Of a stretch of DNA of 64,000 nucleotides, positions 35,862-48,961 are shown in pieces. The DNA lies in the NCBI GenBank assembly GCA_964019155.1, contig OZ025240.1, positions 25,565,536-25,629,535 on the forward strand, given 5' to 3'. Each line of letters begins with the position of its first letter. The first letter of the stretch is position 1. The notes below the pieces were generated by a model, which was given only the letters and a program-made list of their open reading frames with translations, was not told the origin of the DNA and made no database searches. This stretch comes from Osedax fenrisi (taxonomy: Eukaryota > Annelida > Polychaeta > Sabellida > Siboglinidae). The position numbers were made by a program, and so were the translations under genes.

Positions 35862-36809
35862 GAGGAGAATACTCGAATACCGACACCCTAACAATAAATC
35901 AACATAACTTTATTATTTCTTAATTGATTATTTAATATTGTTATTTATAAGTATTAAAGTTAAGTAGGTATATAATATAATAGCTATTTTGAACTTTAAT
36001 TTAGTTTGTTTAACCCCGATATAATAGGGATGTCGATATTATATTATGTGTCGATATTATGTCCCGAAAACCAATACCTTGACACATAATATCGACACCC
36101 TAAATATTTCTATATTTAGATATACCATATATTATTTAATATCCAATCATATTTATGGACATTACATTTAGTTAACACACGCAATTAATATATATATTCT
36201 TAATAATTAAAAATATAATGTTAAACCATAAATGTATGTACATATATACACATACCTTACATATATACATATACCTATATATATATATATATATATATAT
36301 ATAAGTATATGTGTATATTATTAGGTATATCAATTAATTTAATTAATATTATCTTAACACAATTTATAAACAAATAACGCTGATCGCTTATATAATTGAA
36401 AGGGTGTCGATATTGCGTGCAATTAGGATGTAGGTATTATGAAAATGTATGTTGCTTAGGTAAACGATAATAACTTTTCAACATGTTATGAACAATACAA
36501 AATCTATTCTGCACATTGTAAAATATAATTAGGTATATAAGATTTATTTTTAATATTTAAAATATCTAAAATTGTAAACGATTGAGAATCGATATTCTTC
36601 AAAAATGTCATAAATTTTGAGTTGTAACGAAAAATTCAGTTTTTTGATTATAATTAAAAAAATATTAATATTTAAAAAAAAAATACTTATATGAATTAAA
36701 ATTATATTGATTAATATTTCATACATTAATTATTTTTTGATTGAATTATATTTTAAGAGATATCAGGGTGTCGATATTACATGCATGTAGATATTAGAGC
36801 ACTCTACCC
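35862..36809. mobile_element. MITE M2 (948 bp), motif variant ATA(C/T)CGACACC
   Basis: Flanked by TA (35860-35861 and 36810-36811). The left end GAGGAGAATACTCGAATACC and the right end, in reverse complement GGGTAGAGTGCTCTAATATC, are inverted repeats. The interior holds repeated GGTGTCGATATT / AATATCGACACC motifs at about 36,030-36,110 (a palindromic cluster), 36,402 and 36,766. The layout matches M1 and M3, but the motif differs. No ORF. A Tc1/mariner-like origin is suggested by the TA flanks; this is inference. Confidence 0.75.
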
Positions 36810-36899
36810 TACTTCCTTATTCATCATATTATTTTACAACTTATCAATATATTATTTACAAGTGTAATGCAAATTCCATCATTATACATACATTATGTT

Positions 36900-38700
36900 T
36901 TAATTCTATTATAACACTAATATTAAATATATATATATTATTATTAAACTGTTTTATGATAATTTATGTATATAATAAATATATGATAAATATGATACAT
37001 ATATTGAGAAATATATGATAATATATAACATTATTAATAATATGTTTAATTATATTATCATAAATATGTATTACATTTAATTTTTCACAATTACCTATAG
37101 TTCTACAATAATTATATTTTAAGGATATTATATATAATTATATATATGTATAATTATTTTTAAAAAAATTAAATGTTGATTATGTCTATGGTTAATCTTC
37201 TAAGTTCAAGTTATTCTAATTTAAAATATTCAACTCTCTGTCTATATGATTTATAATAATATTTGAAGAATTTGTATATCCTACGCATCTTATAATTAAT
37301 CGTCTATTACATAATATGTGCACTCTTTCAATTTAGTCTATAAGACTACGACATTTACTAACCTTTTAAAAAGATGAACAACTTATATATAATCTATAGA
37401 TGAATATTCTAAAATTGTCTGAAATATATTTATATGCATTTAATAATGCTCTGTGATTTTGTAGTAATGCTTCTAATATTGAATTCAAATAAAAATATGT
37501 TTTTTTACAAATATAATCAATATTTTGATAATTAAATATTCAATTGCCATGTATTTGCTGATTATGAAAATAAATATAAATTCTTTAGTAAAATAGTTAT
37601 TTCACTGTAAGATGTGTAAGACAAATACATTTATATATCATCGGCAAATAAATCAATATGATTTTCGAGGAGAATATACTAGGGAAATAATCAATATATA
37701 ATACAAATAATATTTGACCTAAAACCAATCTTGTGATACTCCAAATTTTACAATATAACTATTTGAAAAAGAATTTGCAACCATGATTTTAATCTATATA
37801 TTAGTTAGTCGTGAGAAACACCTATAAAAGATTTGTAAAATCAATATATACATTATATATACATTTTGTATTATTCAATTCATTATACCAATATTTTAAA
37901 CATGTTGTTAATTGTAATTCAGATGATTTTCCAATTATAAAACCATATTGATTTATTGTTAATAAATTATTAGATTTTAAATAAAAAAATAATTGTTTAG
38001 AAATATTATGTTATAATAATATATATTACACATTTTATTGAAATAGGCTTATAACCTTAATAACAATTGTTATTTGAATTTGATTGGTCAACTTTTTTAA
38101 ATGTGTGTGATTATATATATATTAAATTGTGGATATATTACCCAACATTAAAAATTAATTAAATAATATATAATGTCCTACATATTCAATAGATAATAAT
38201 CTTAATATAATAAAAGGTACCCCTTCAGTTCCGAAATTATGTGTAATGTTTATAATTTAAATAAATATCAAATTTTTATTTAGTTATATTACAAAATTCG
38301 GGTAAATTTCAATGATCATTTTGTAGAATTAAACTAAAATTTGATCTTAATTTATTTTCTTTGTCAATATCAAAATATTATTATTTTATATACTAATTAG
38401 ATGAGATATATCAGATTTTAAATTTTGCATTTTTTTCATAAATTTATAAAACTTAATTTATTTTTTGAATACATTGAATTAATCTCTCTCTCCTGAAATT
38501 TAAAGATTCTAATTCTTTAGATACATTTTTTTGATTCAAATTATATTTATATTGCAAATTAGTTACAGATTTTCGAAATAATTGTACTTGATTCGTCAAT
38601 TTCAATATATTCTTCGTCGGTAACTGTTTTATTGTATTATTTATATTAGGAATATTGGAGGTCTATAAACAAATATAATATTAAATGAAATTTTTGAATT
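36900..38700 (-). pseudogene. CR1/Jockey-like LINE remnant F, strongly decayed
   Basis: Minus-strand reading in shifting frames gives, in order: FDIDKENKLRSNFSLILQND then LPEF (38,300), a SNNNCY-KPIS piece equivalent to NYRPIS (38,075), FFYLKSNNLLTINQYGF, GKSSELQLTTCLKYWYN and VYIDFT (37,840-37,990), VKFGVSQ...VLG (37,720) and LFADD (about 37,640-37,655). This is the finger-to-palm order of a reverse transcriptase. Every 30-60 residues there is a stop or shift, so the insertion is old. Low-coordinate pieces after the ADD box are not readable. Confidence 0.7.
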
Positions 38701-39242
38701 AATTTTTAAATATATATATTTAATATCTATGATTAAATTTATATTTTGTATAGGACATAAACTTGATTTACAAAATATCACAATATATCCTATATTAATT
38801 CATTTTTATATCTAAATAGTTAATAATTTTGTATAATATCTGGTTTTGTTATATTGATATTTAATCTAGAGGTATTCCAATGAAAGCATCTATGAAAGAA
38901 AAATCTCGTAATATACGTATTCTTTTAACATTTGATAACATCTTTTTTTAAGATCACATTATCTATAATTAATTGTATTTTAATATTGTTAATATACACG
39001 ATTTAATATTATCTACTACTTTAAAAATATTATTTGATTATTTAAAGACATTATAATTATAATTATTAGGAATATTTATATTGTGAATAATAATTTCATT
39101 ATTATTCACAATATTTAATAGAATTTACTAATTTTACAAAATTATCAGAAGTGGTTAAAATAGAGGTTACGGTGTTACTTAGCGGTTACATTAGCGTATG
39201 TTTTTGTATCACCAATCATATGATTATTTCAGTGATTGTTGA
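38701..39242. other. AT-rich spacer, no gene seen
   Basis: No homology was recognised. It contains a short hairpin (GAATAATAATTTC / GAAATTATTATTC-like) near 39,090. Confidence 0.4.
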
Positions 39243-40280
39243 TAGATAGATAGATAGATAGATAAATAGTTTATTGTTTAACAACACGAATAAAATTATA
39301 ATAATAGTAGTGAGTTTAAAATAAAGCGAAACAAACCCATACGAAACAAAAAATAATAATAAATATATTATAATATTGGTAAACAAAATGTATTTAAATA
39401 TATCCGTGAATTAAACATATCCAAAAATGTATATGAATATAGTGTTAAATATATTTCTTTATATACCCATACGAAACAAGAAATAATAATAAATATATTA
39501 TAATATTGGTAAACAAAATGTATTTAAATATATCCGTGAATTAAACATATCCAAAAATGTATATGAATATAGTGTTAAATATATTTAACACTATATTCAT
39601 ATGTATACAACAAACTGAATGTGTTAAACAAAAATTGAGCGGAAGTCTCGGGGTGAGCAGGCCCATATGGGATCGATATAATCCCTAGGGATGGAGTTAG
39701 TCCCTGATAATGAGTGGTATGACATATCCTGCCCTCTAGAAGTAGGCTGCAAACAATCCAGATGTATAAAAAACTCTAGCAAAATATCATAATCAAATGA
39801 AATATATGTAGTGTTAAAAAAAAAAAAATAAAATAAATAAATAAAAGTAAGCACATATATAAAAAAAAAGATAAATAAACATCATAAATGTGAAAATGTA
39901 TAAGAATTGATCTAAGAAGAATGTTTTAACATAACAAGAAAGCGATTGACTAATTTGCAAGATGACATATTATTGGGAAGCGAATTCCATAATGATGGAA
40001 CTCTATTTCCAAAATAGTTTAAGTAATATGTAGATTTACATTTTCTTGGTCGTAGTTTGATTATAAGGCCTCTGCATTGGCTGCTATAGGTATAAAATAT
40101 AGATGTTGCCTCCTTAATAACATATTTAATTTTTTTTATGAACTACTTATTAAATTATTAATAGAATTATTTTCTAAAATAATATACGATGGTAATGAAT
40201 TATTTAAACTATGTAGATTTATTGCGTATTATCGTTTTTATTTTTTCTACATGTATTATATTTAAATATAAAATGTTGTA
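39243..40280 (-). pseudogene. LINE remnant G: C-terminal end and 3' UTR
   Basis: On the minus strand: SWKKLNMLLRRQHLYF near 40,115, then RPRKCKSTYYLNYFGNRVPS and LWNSLPNNMSS and VNRFLVMLK at 39,920-40,060. This is the C-terminal signature of CR1/Jockey-type LINEs (RVVPLWNSLP...F). It is followed by an A/T-rich UTR and ends at 39,243 with an AATAAA-like signal and a (TATC)n tail, which reads as GATAGATAGATA on the plus strand. The UTR contains a 130-bp tandem duplication and a perfect 42-bp palindrome. Confidence 0.75.
39336..39602. repeat. 130-bp tandem duplication ending in a 42-bp palindrome
   Basis: 39336-39465 and 39466-39586 start with CCCATACGAAACAA and are nearly identical, so the duplication is recent. 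The second copy is followed by its own inverted end, giving a perfect palindrome at 39561-39602 (ATATGAATATAGTGTTAAAT and its complement). Confidence 0.9.
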
Positions 40281-42674
40281 ATCTAAACAACCTCACAATA
40301 GCATATTTTAGTGGTTATTTATTTGAACAATTTGTTTTCATAATTTTTAATTTATATAAGCATTTATAATGGTATTTATTAACACATAAACATATTATAT
40401 AATTGTCGTATTAATTCTGAAGTTACATATTCAAAAATCCATTTTTAAAGTGAAAAATATATTACTCTTTAAAGTTGCATAGATTGTATTATATCTTATA
40501 TATTATACAAATTCTTAAAAACTGGTTCCTTGTGATTTTAAATTGAGTAATTGCCGAATTCGATTTTCATGTTTACTAAATAAATAACTGTTAGATAATT
40601 AAATTTTCTTATTTTCGAAATAGCTTTTAAAACATTATCATTTCCTGAAATTATAAAGTAAATATTTAAAGTAATTCCGTATAATATAGAGAGCTAATTA
40701 TCCGAATGTAAGGCGAAATGAATTTGATTTAAAGAAATTTGTATTTATTTATAGAAATAAGGTTTTAAATTAATATGCATTTAAATGTGGTTTCTATGCG
40801 TTACTATATTCCATGATTTATAATTAATCTATATTTGTATATCTTTAATCCAATACTATTTATCGATTAATAATCTATAATATAAATAATAATATAATAA
40901 TCTATCCTTATTACAAACTTATTACACAATTTATATCCCTCACTTAACATATCACATTTCCCTCATATTTATTACATATTTTTGTGGTTATCCTACTTGG
41001 TATGGTGTTAACTTGTTTATTAAGTAGTATTTACAATCATATTATAATCAAGTCATGCCAATCTTTTGAACTAAATAAAGACTAGTTTTATTATTATTAC
41101 GAAGTATAATTACAGACTATCATACGTTGTATTCCTAAATGTATTAATAATACTAATACTGATAAAGTATTATAGTAAATTCAAATCAGTTTATCTGCCA
41201 TATTTTTCTAATGCAATTTTTAACATGGCTATAATTTTTATATTCCTCAACACTGATCTAAAACCAAAAAAATTCAAAATACATACATATAAATTCTAAT
41301 AAACTCATAAATATACATTCTCCGCTAAAATATATGTCAATGCATATCTATAGGGGTGAAGATTGACTACCCTTTACATGTTTTAAATATGATATACACT
41401 TTTATATCGTACATATTCGTAGATTGGAAAAATAATCATCAAAAATCCCTCAAATTACTTTAATCCTCTTTCGTCCTGACCAGCATATTATAACAATTAT
41501 GCTATTTTTCATACCCTTTCAGTATAACAAAATTATCGATGTTCTATTTCGTATGATATCGTTAACCTATTTAAACGTTAACCTTACCTAGTTGTACCTC
41601 TGGTGCATGTTTTAGTCCCAATACTATTATCAATTAACCATATTTATGATATAATTAACAAAATCATAAAATGAACAATAATATTTAAGAGGTGGTTCAT
41701 GCAGGTTTTTTCTTATTCCCTACAAAGTCTCATTAAAATGTACAAATGATGGTTCATTTATAATACTCTTCTTCTTAGTATCTCGAAGTAAACAGTCATA
41801 CAAATGTATAAGTTTAATAAATTATATGTATATCTTTACAGATTTAAAATTTATATAATATATATAGTTATTTTACATTAAAAACTTAGGTTTTATAGTC
41901 GATTATACATCTTTTATAAGGTTAATAATGGATCATGTATGGGATTGTCGTTCTTTAAGAAATCCGAACTCCGATCACCTCAATTATACATACCTTAATG
42001 TAGGCATCTACTTCTCACTATATTACTAATCTACTTTTAATAAAAACATAATATGTATCTATCTTTCTTTACATGAAAATAAATGTTATTACTATAAATT
42101 CCAGACATTTCTATCAATGTAATCCTAATCCTAATATATAGTACTCCATCCATAATTAATTATATTAGATCCCATCATACGTTCATAAATAAAGTACCTC
42201 CTTATTTAATAGTTGTACTCATTAATCTCATATTATTATTCCTATTTCAGTCGAACTGGTATGTGTATACAATTTTAATTATTTTGTATTAGTATGCATT
42301 ATGTATTTATTTATTTTCTTTAGGTGGTCATATCATATTATATTATTTTATTTTATTTACTATCGAAGGATATCATAATTATATTCATTTATATATGATT
42401 AATTATGTTGACTATCATAGTGTTAAATCTGACAATGAATATATTCTTGACAATATTCTTAAAAAAACTGTGGTCAAATTATGATGGTTATACTACCCTA
42501 ATAAACCACCCCTGGTATACCACCCTAATAAACCACTATACAACTAATATCATAAAATGACAGATATAACATATAATCTATGTAATACGTACTCTAATTC
42601 ATCAGATTAAACACATTTGTAATTGCCTTCATAATACAACTTAATGATTAATGTTAATTTATTAATAACATATA
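40281..42674. other. AT-rich DNA, no gene supported
   Basis: 2.4 kb without firm coding homology. 41,330-42,250 is less AT-rich and may hold more LINE debris, but I could not read a domain. A repeated ACCACCC(C)T(G)G/CTACCCTAATAAACCAC phrase lies near 42,495-42,540. Confidence 0.4.
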
Positions 42675-42676
42675 TA

Positions 42677-43563
42677 GGGGAAAGTAACCGAATACGGACA
42701 CTCTCGGTATCTCAGAAACCATACATCCTACAAAAAAATGTTTAATGAATAAAATATTCATAATTATAAAAATAGTCTAAAAAAGTATTTTTTATTTTTG
42801 AATTATACAAAATATTGCTGATATATCCAATAAACTGATTTTTTTATTACGTTTTTAAATTTATGAAAAAAAATGTCAACTTAAAACCTTCTCAAGATTA
42901 TACAAATGTATCGAATTAAAATATAACACTATATTATCAACAAATAAAGCATTCTAAAAATTGTATTTTTAATTTCTAAATTTTTTATCAAATATTCATT
43001 AAGTTATATGCATATATCTAAAGGTCATATAAGTTCCTAATACGGACACTCTAAATGTCTTAATACGGACACCCTATAACCAATCAGCGCGCAGCGTATG
43101 AACAATTCTGATTTTCATAAAAATTGCGTGCGTTATAATATTAATACCACCAATAAAGCTAATTCTAAAAAAAATATTATTTAGATACTTAAATTATATT
43201 ATTAATTAAAATATAATAAAAATAAATATATTATTAACTAATTAAATTAGATTAAATTATTCATAAAATTAATTTTAAATAATGTAATTACAATTTTCTG
43301 ATTGATTCATAAATAATATATAGTTTATCTAGTGGTATATAGGGTGTCCGTATTATAACACAGGGTGTCCGTATTCGGACATGGGTACCGAATACGGACA
43401 CCCCCGTTATCTATGGAATTAAAAGATTAAATAAAATTTTAAAATCTGAATAATATCTATGATCATATAATATTAATATGTTGTAATTTTTGAATAAAAA
43501 TAATGAGTCATAAAAAGTTAAGACCATTTATTGTTAAAGTGTCCGTATTAGGTTACTTTCCCC
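42677..43563. mobile_element. MITE M1 (887 bp), motif variant AATACGGACAC
   Basis: Flanked by TA (42675-42676 and 43564-43565). The ends are GGGGAAAGTAACCGAATACG and, in reverse complement, GGGGAAAGTAACCTAATACG: inverted repeats of about 26 bp with one mismatch. The 11-bp motif AATACGGACAC occurs seven times: at both ends (42691, 43539), at 43039 and 43062, and in a cluster (43344, 43365, 43391) whose copies face each other. No ORF. A second copy, M1b, is split between 15,975 and 22,498. Confidence 0.85.
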
Positions 43564-43565
43564 TA

Positions 43566-43960
43566 CAATAAGTATCGACTTATCATTTCATTATGTACAG
43601 TAGTATAAGTATAAAAGTTGAATCCGAGTAGTAATATAATTAATATAATTAAAATATACTATACAATATTGTTAAATATATAATATTATAATATACTGTC
43701 GTGAAGATATCTGTAACAATAATTACATAATGTGGATATATTCATTATAAAGTTTAGTTATACTTAGTATAGTAATATTATATATAATACATATACTATA
43801 GATTATAATATATTATTTATATTTATATATCTACATGATTATATGTATGATATAATGTACCTTATATAGTATATTATAATTATAATCTCGTAATTAGAAT
43901 CGATTTATAAAACGACGAGTATGTATAACGTTATTACAGAATCAACTACTATCATACAAG

Positions 43961-44005
<45 letters not shown>

Positions 44006-44305
44006 ATATATATATTCCATATGTGAATGTGTTAGATACTATTTGCATAATACTATCCGATTGGTAGTTACAAAATAATATACCCTATAGTAATTAGTTA
44101 AAATATTGTGTCTTACAATTATCATAACAATAATTTATAAAGTTAGATATAAATTATTTATAATATATAATAATATTATGAAGACATATTGTGATTATAT
44201 ATGGGTTATACATGTGTATGTATTTGGTTACAAACTTTTTTTCTATGAAATACATTATTTTAATGGACATATATTTCAGGGAATACATATATACTATAAT
44301 TGTTG

Positions 44306-44365
<60 letters not shown>

Positions 44366-44415
44366 TATATTTATATTATATATAAATATATATTTATTTA
44401 TAATATATATATATA

Positions 44416-44496
<81 letters not shown>

Positions 44497-44930
44497 TATA
44501 TATATATATAATATACAAAAAAATTATTATTTATATTTAGCAATGTGAATTATCTGTTGAATAAATTACTTTTTTTAATTTTTTTATAGATAGGAAAATT
44601 CAAAAAAAAAAAAAACAAATATGTATATTTTTCACATTTATAATTAAGATACAATCTAGTAATGTGTATAGTTCATATGAATGATATAAAATTGATAAAC
44701 AAATTAATTTTATTTCTAGGATTTTTTTCTTCAAATTATAGGATTTACCTGAATTTTTTTTTACCTCTCATAATTTTGTACAGAATCGTTATATTTTATA
44801 AATTTATATTATATATAATAAACAAATAATTAATTAATCAGTATATATTATAATTTATCCGAAAAAATAATAACTACCATGGTATTTCTTTAATTTTTTT
44901 TTAAATTATCAATAAATTACTATTTTTTCT
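43566..44930. repeat. AT-rich stretch dominated by (TA)n microsatellites
   Basis: Pure TA runs lie at 43,970-44,003, 44,312-44,358 and 44,428-44,492. Open frames here are IYIYIY artefacts. 44,560-44,930 is AT-rich and may be the 5' flank of the segment shared with the hAT element at 49 kb. Confidence 0.7.
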
Positions 44931-44937
44931 TCAATAA

Positions 44938-45368
44938 TTATCAAAATTAATAAAAAAAATTATATTATTAATATTTAATTATCAGTATACTATTATTATT
45001 TATCTTCACTCGGTATATACATATTTAATTTAAAAATTAATTAAATATTATTAATATATATTATTATATAAAATCTAATATTAATATTGTAATGATTATA
45101 AATTTTATTAAAATTAATAAAAATTGTTTATATCATAATATATATTTTTATAAATAATATTTCTTATTTAATTGTCTTCATCTTCATCTTCATCTTCATC
45201 TTCACCTTCATCATCACTCTGTTTATACTTATTAATTAATTAATAAATATTTTTAATAAAATCATGAACATAAATATTTAATAATATATACAAAGATAAT
45301 AAAATGTAACTGATATATCATATACATTGGATCAGGGTTGGAATAATTATATATGTAGGAAATATATA
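44938..45368. repeat. Segment duplicated at 49,485-49,911 (hAT interior)
   Basis: About 430 bp, nearly identical in direct orientation to 49,485-49,911. Both contain a (TCATCT)n stretch that reads, on the minus strand, SDDEGEDEDEDEDEDN followed by a stop; in the 49-kb copy the residue after GE differs by one base. A CAG at the 5' edge of this reading could be a splice acceptor, or it could be the C-terminus of a lost transposase. The copy stops abruptly at 45,368, where SINE sequence begins. Confidence 0.8.
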
Positions 45369-45434
45369 AAGTTACTGGATGTTATGAAATGACTCCACCA
45401 AATAAAAATAACAACAAAAATAACAAAATAATAT
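45369..45434 (+). mobile_element. SINE 3' end (5'-truncated third copy)
   Basis: GTTACTGGATGTTATGAAAT, then GACTCCACC and an AAATAAAAATAAC-type tail, matches 24,464-24,530. It is again followed by a (TA)n run. The abrupt 5' edge fits ordinary 5' truncation during retrotransposition. Confidence 0.85.
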
Positions 45435-45502
45435 ATATATATATATATATATAATATTATATATATATAATATATATATATATAAAATATTATAATTATA
45501 TT

Positions 45503-45610
45503 ATGTATTCATTAAATAATAATTGTTCATCAGATTTTAATCCATCTATACATACGAATAATGATAATAGTACTACAACTGATAGTAACGTATCGAATAA
45601 AGGTATATAA
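45503..45610 (+). CDS. Exon-like ORF of 35 codons (uncertain)
   Basis: ATG to TAA, reading SLNNNCSSDFNPSIHTNN and a Ser/Thr/Asn-rich rest. It ends in AATAAAGGTATAT, which could be a 5' splice site. The same reading recurs at 46,711-46,812 in the duplicate with two replacement changes and one silent change, and without the ATG. No homology is known to me. It may be the only coding part of a duplicated host exon, or chance. Confidence 0.25.
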   Translation: MYSLNNNCSSDFNPSIHTNNDNSTTTDSNVSNKGI

Positions 45611-45615
45611 TAATA

Positions 45616-45656
<41 letters not shown>

Positions 45657-46060
45657 ATTATTTGTAAATTTACAGAATTAATGTTATCAATTGAAAACTA
45701 GAATTTTTATTTTATAATCAAGTTTTATTTCTCAACTAAACTCGGAACTAAACTATTATTACCGTATATAGTATAATATTTATAAATCCAATAGAGAGTA
45801 CATATCAATATTACACAAAATAACGTTAACATATATAATATTAAATAAAATTTATATAAAGAGATTTTTATAAAAAATACAAATTAATTTACAATTGAGA
45901 GAATTAAAAATAAATTAATTTTTATACCTTCAATCTCTAAAATATTATTCAATTTAAATAATATTTTTAAAAGTACTAGAATAAATTATTTAGACCCTAT
46001 ATATATATATATATTTATATGTTAACATAATTATGAATGTATATTTAGAAGTGACTTATA
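45507..46060. repeat. Direct duplication, copy a
   Basis: About 550 bp repeated at 46,709-47,425. Shared landmarks: ATTCATTAAATAATAATTGT at the start, CTCGGAACTAAACT in the middle, and TATGTTAACATAATTATG near the end. Differences are small indels and a 200-bp extension in copy b. Confidence 0.85.
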
Positions 46061-46062
46061 TA

Positions 46063-46708
46063 ATTTCTTATTTCATTTATCTGCTATTACTGAGACTTGG
46101 CTAACTAATGATGATTCTGCACTAGCTTCTCAACTCACCCCAGATGGTTTTAAATTATTGCTTGCTAATAGGTCTACATCATATCGTGGTGGCGGCTTAG
46201 CTCTGTTATTCTCATCGGAACTTAAGCTTATTTCATCATCTACCCCATGTTTCTCTTCATGTGAAATTCTGATCTTTAATATTCAATTTCCTTCCTTATT
46301 TACCATTGTAATTATACTTATCTACCAACCACCTTCATCTAGCCTACGGAGTTTCTTAACTGACCTCTCCTCTATCCTATAATCTATTACATCGGTTAAC
46401 ACGGTTATTCTTGGTGATTTTAATATTCAAATTAATAATGATAATTATGCTTCCTTATCTCTGAATGAACTTATATTTGAGTATTCCTTGACGCAACATA
46501 TTCGTTTTCCTACTAACACCAATGGTAATACTATTGACTTAGTTTTATCTTTAGCTGATTCTAATTTAATTTCATATCCCACTCAAAGTTCTCTAATATC
46601 TGATCACTTTGTCATTTTATTTGATTTGAACTTGCCGGTATCTCAAATTAATCGACCTTCTATATCATTTCGGAAAATATCCTCTATTGATAAACCAATG
46701 TTTGATTT
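46063..46708 (+). pseudogene. L2-like LINE endonuclease fragment between the two duplicates
   Basis: One frame reads LSAITETWLTNDDSALASQL, SYRGGGLALLFSS, ILIYQPPSSSLRSFLTDLSS, VILGDFNIQI, FPTNTNGNTIDLVLS and LISDHFVILFDL, the APE endonuclease of the LINE A family. The catalytic SDH is present. There is a single stop (TAA at 46379-46381). It begins after the start of the domain and ends at FDLFIK, exactly where copy b begins. No RT is attached. Confidence 0.9.
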
Positions 46709-47338
46709 ATTCATTAAATAATAATTGTTCATCAGATTTAAATCCATCTATACATACGAATAATTATAATAGTACTACAACTGATAGTAATGTATCGAAT
46801 AAAGGTATATAATACTACTTATATATATATATATCTATTATTTGAAAATTTACAGAATTAATGTTATTAAATACAAAATAAATATAAATTAAATTGAAAA
46901 CTAGAATTTTTATTTTATAATCAAGTTTTATTTCTCGACCAAACTCGGAACTAAACTCATTACCGTATATAGTATAATCTTTATAAATCCAATATAGAGT
47001 ATATATAAATATTACACAAAATAACGTTAACATATATACTATTAAACAACATTTATATAAAGAGATTTTTATAAAAAATACAAATCAATTTACAATTGAG
47101 AGAATTAAAAATAAATGTATTTGTATGCCTCTAAAATATTATTCAATTTAAATAATATTTTCAAAAGTAATAGAATAAATTATGTAGTCCCTAAATTATA
47201 ATTTTAATATTAATTCATTTTAGAAACATTAAAAACTATATATTTAATATTCTCTTTTTAATTATTCATATTTTACAAACTTATTATATATTTGTTATTA
47301 TCTAATGATATAATAATAACTATAGTATATAAATTATA

Positions 47339-47378
<40 letters not shown>

Positions 47379-47425
47379 GTTAACATAATTATGCATGTAT
47401 ATTTATAAGTGACTTATATATAATT
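46709..47425. repeat. Direct duplication, copy b
   Basis: Second copy of 45,507-46,060. It has a roughly 20-bp insertion near 46,870 and about 200 bp of extra AT-rich sequence at 47,200-47,345 before rejoining the shared end (GTTAACATAATTATG, 47,380). Confidence 0.8.
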
Positions 47426-47429
47426 GTTG

Positions 47430-48904
47430 TACTTATTCTACCTTCTACTTCCTATTTTTCTAAATCTCAAATATCCTAAATTTCCGTTTATGAAATATAT
47501 GTTTTTTTTATTCCGATTATATATAGTTGCTAACTATAGTTATTCATTGATTCATTCATTATAGATTACTATAATCCTCATTTATAGTTTATCTTGTTAA
47601 TTCAATGCAATGTTTTACTTTACTGCCTATTTCTCTAATGTATTGCTTATTCCCCATAATCAATCACTATCGGTACCTCTCCTATAAATCGCTAATCTTA
47701 AAGGGTAATTTTTATTCACGTCCAAATATTAAATAAAAATAGAGAAACCCCTTTCATATCATAAGGTATATACCAGATAATTTACATATTTTCCCATACA
47801 CAATCAAATAATCTCCTCTATCTCCTCTGTAATGTTCATATACAGTCCTACAACATAACACATCCCTAATTATACCACCTTAGTAATGTATACAATATAG
47901 TATATAGGTTATGACTTCTAGATTTAAACTCCCTAGCCACATTGCAATATCGCGTTATTTCGCTGTCAAATACATTTATTTTAATAAATCTATCATTATA
48001 ATGGATTATAATGGATATAACCCCTCCCAACAATTTATATCATCTTTAAAATATAACCCTATTTTTATAGCATCTACAAACATAGATATGTTCTCCCCCT
48101 CTCGATGTTTTCTCTCCACTAAATCATGTAGACTATAACCCTATAACCTACTATAATATACTACATGTCTCCCTTAATACATTAAAGATATGACCTGTAT
48201 TTAAATGTTAGTGTCTATAGATATAGCGTTATAACATAGATAGTTATAATTGTGCAATACTTCATATATTATATAACATATACCTTGCCGAATCCTCCTA
48301 ACCCGTATTCCCGAATAAATCTAAATATATCTATCCATTTCAATCTATTTCTTTATAATATAGTATTCCATAAATAACTATATTAATCTTATAACTATAT
48401 TTAATTAAGTAAATATAAAATAATATATGTATTTAAAAAATAATATAAGTATTACAAAATTAATAAAAAAAATAATGTTATATTAAACTAATGTATGTAA
48501 AGTAATAATACCAACACACGCCTGATATCCCATGTTATATTTATGTTACTTACTCTAAATACTGGTCCGCACTGTATAGCATTGTCGATGATGGTTTCAA
48601 CATTATACTTTTTTTTTATAAACTCTATATATATATACCAAAGATTTTCCAAAGGAAAGATATTCAACTCCCTATCTATCTCTAGTACCTTTAAAAATTT
48701 AAATTTAAAATGAATCTGACACTTAACACTAGATGGCGAAATAGTATATGAAATATTATAACATGTGATATTTTAATTAAGAAATTAAGAAATTACTATA
48801 CATATAGAAAATTCATATTATCTGACTAATACCGCTAGATGGCCATATCTAATTATTAGGTTACACAAATATACACAAGTGCAATATCTATTATCTAGTA
48901 TTAT

Positions 48905-48961
<57 letters not shown>

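Noticed and set aside
39624..39854. Minus-strand open frame of 76 codons at 39.6-39.85 kb
   Set aside because: It starts after the C-terminal LINE coding region and lies in the LINE 3' UTR. No domain was seen.
41330..42250. Possible LINE remains at 41.3-42.2 kb
   Set aside because: A few phrases resemble RT boxes only when several stops and shifts are allowed. No ordered series of motifs could be shown.
44191..44494. Open frames encoding IYIYIY peptides at 44 kb (also 23.9, 24.7 and 52.7 kb)
   Set aside because: They are translations of (TA)n microsatellites and have no other protein-like content.
44938..45368. Host exon encoding an acidic Asp/Glu-rich tail
   Set aside because: The same reading lies inside a bounded hAT element at 49 kb, so it more likely belongs to a transposon than to a host gene.
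47911..48138. Plus-strand open frame of 75 codons at 47.9 kb
   Set aside because: No recognisable domain, and composition like the surrounding AT-rich DNA. Not enough support for a gene.
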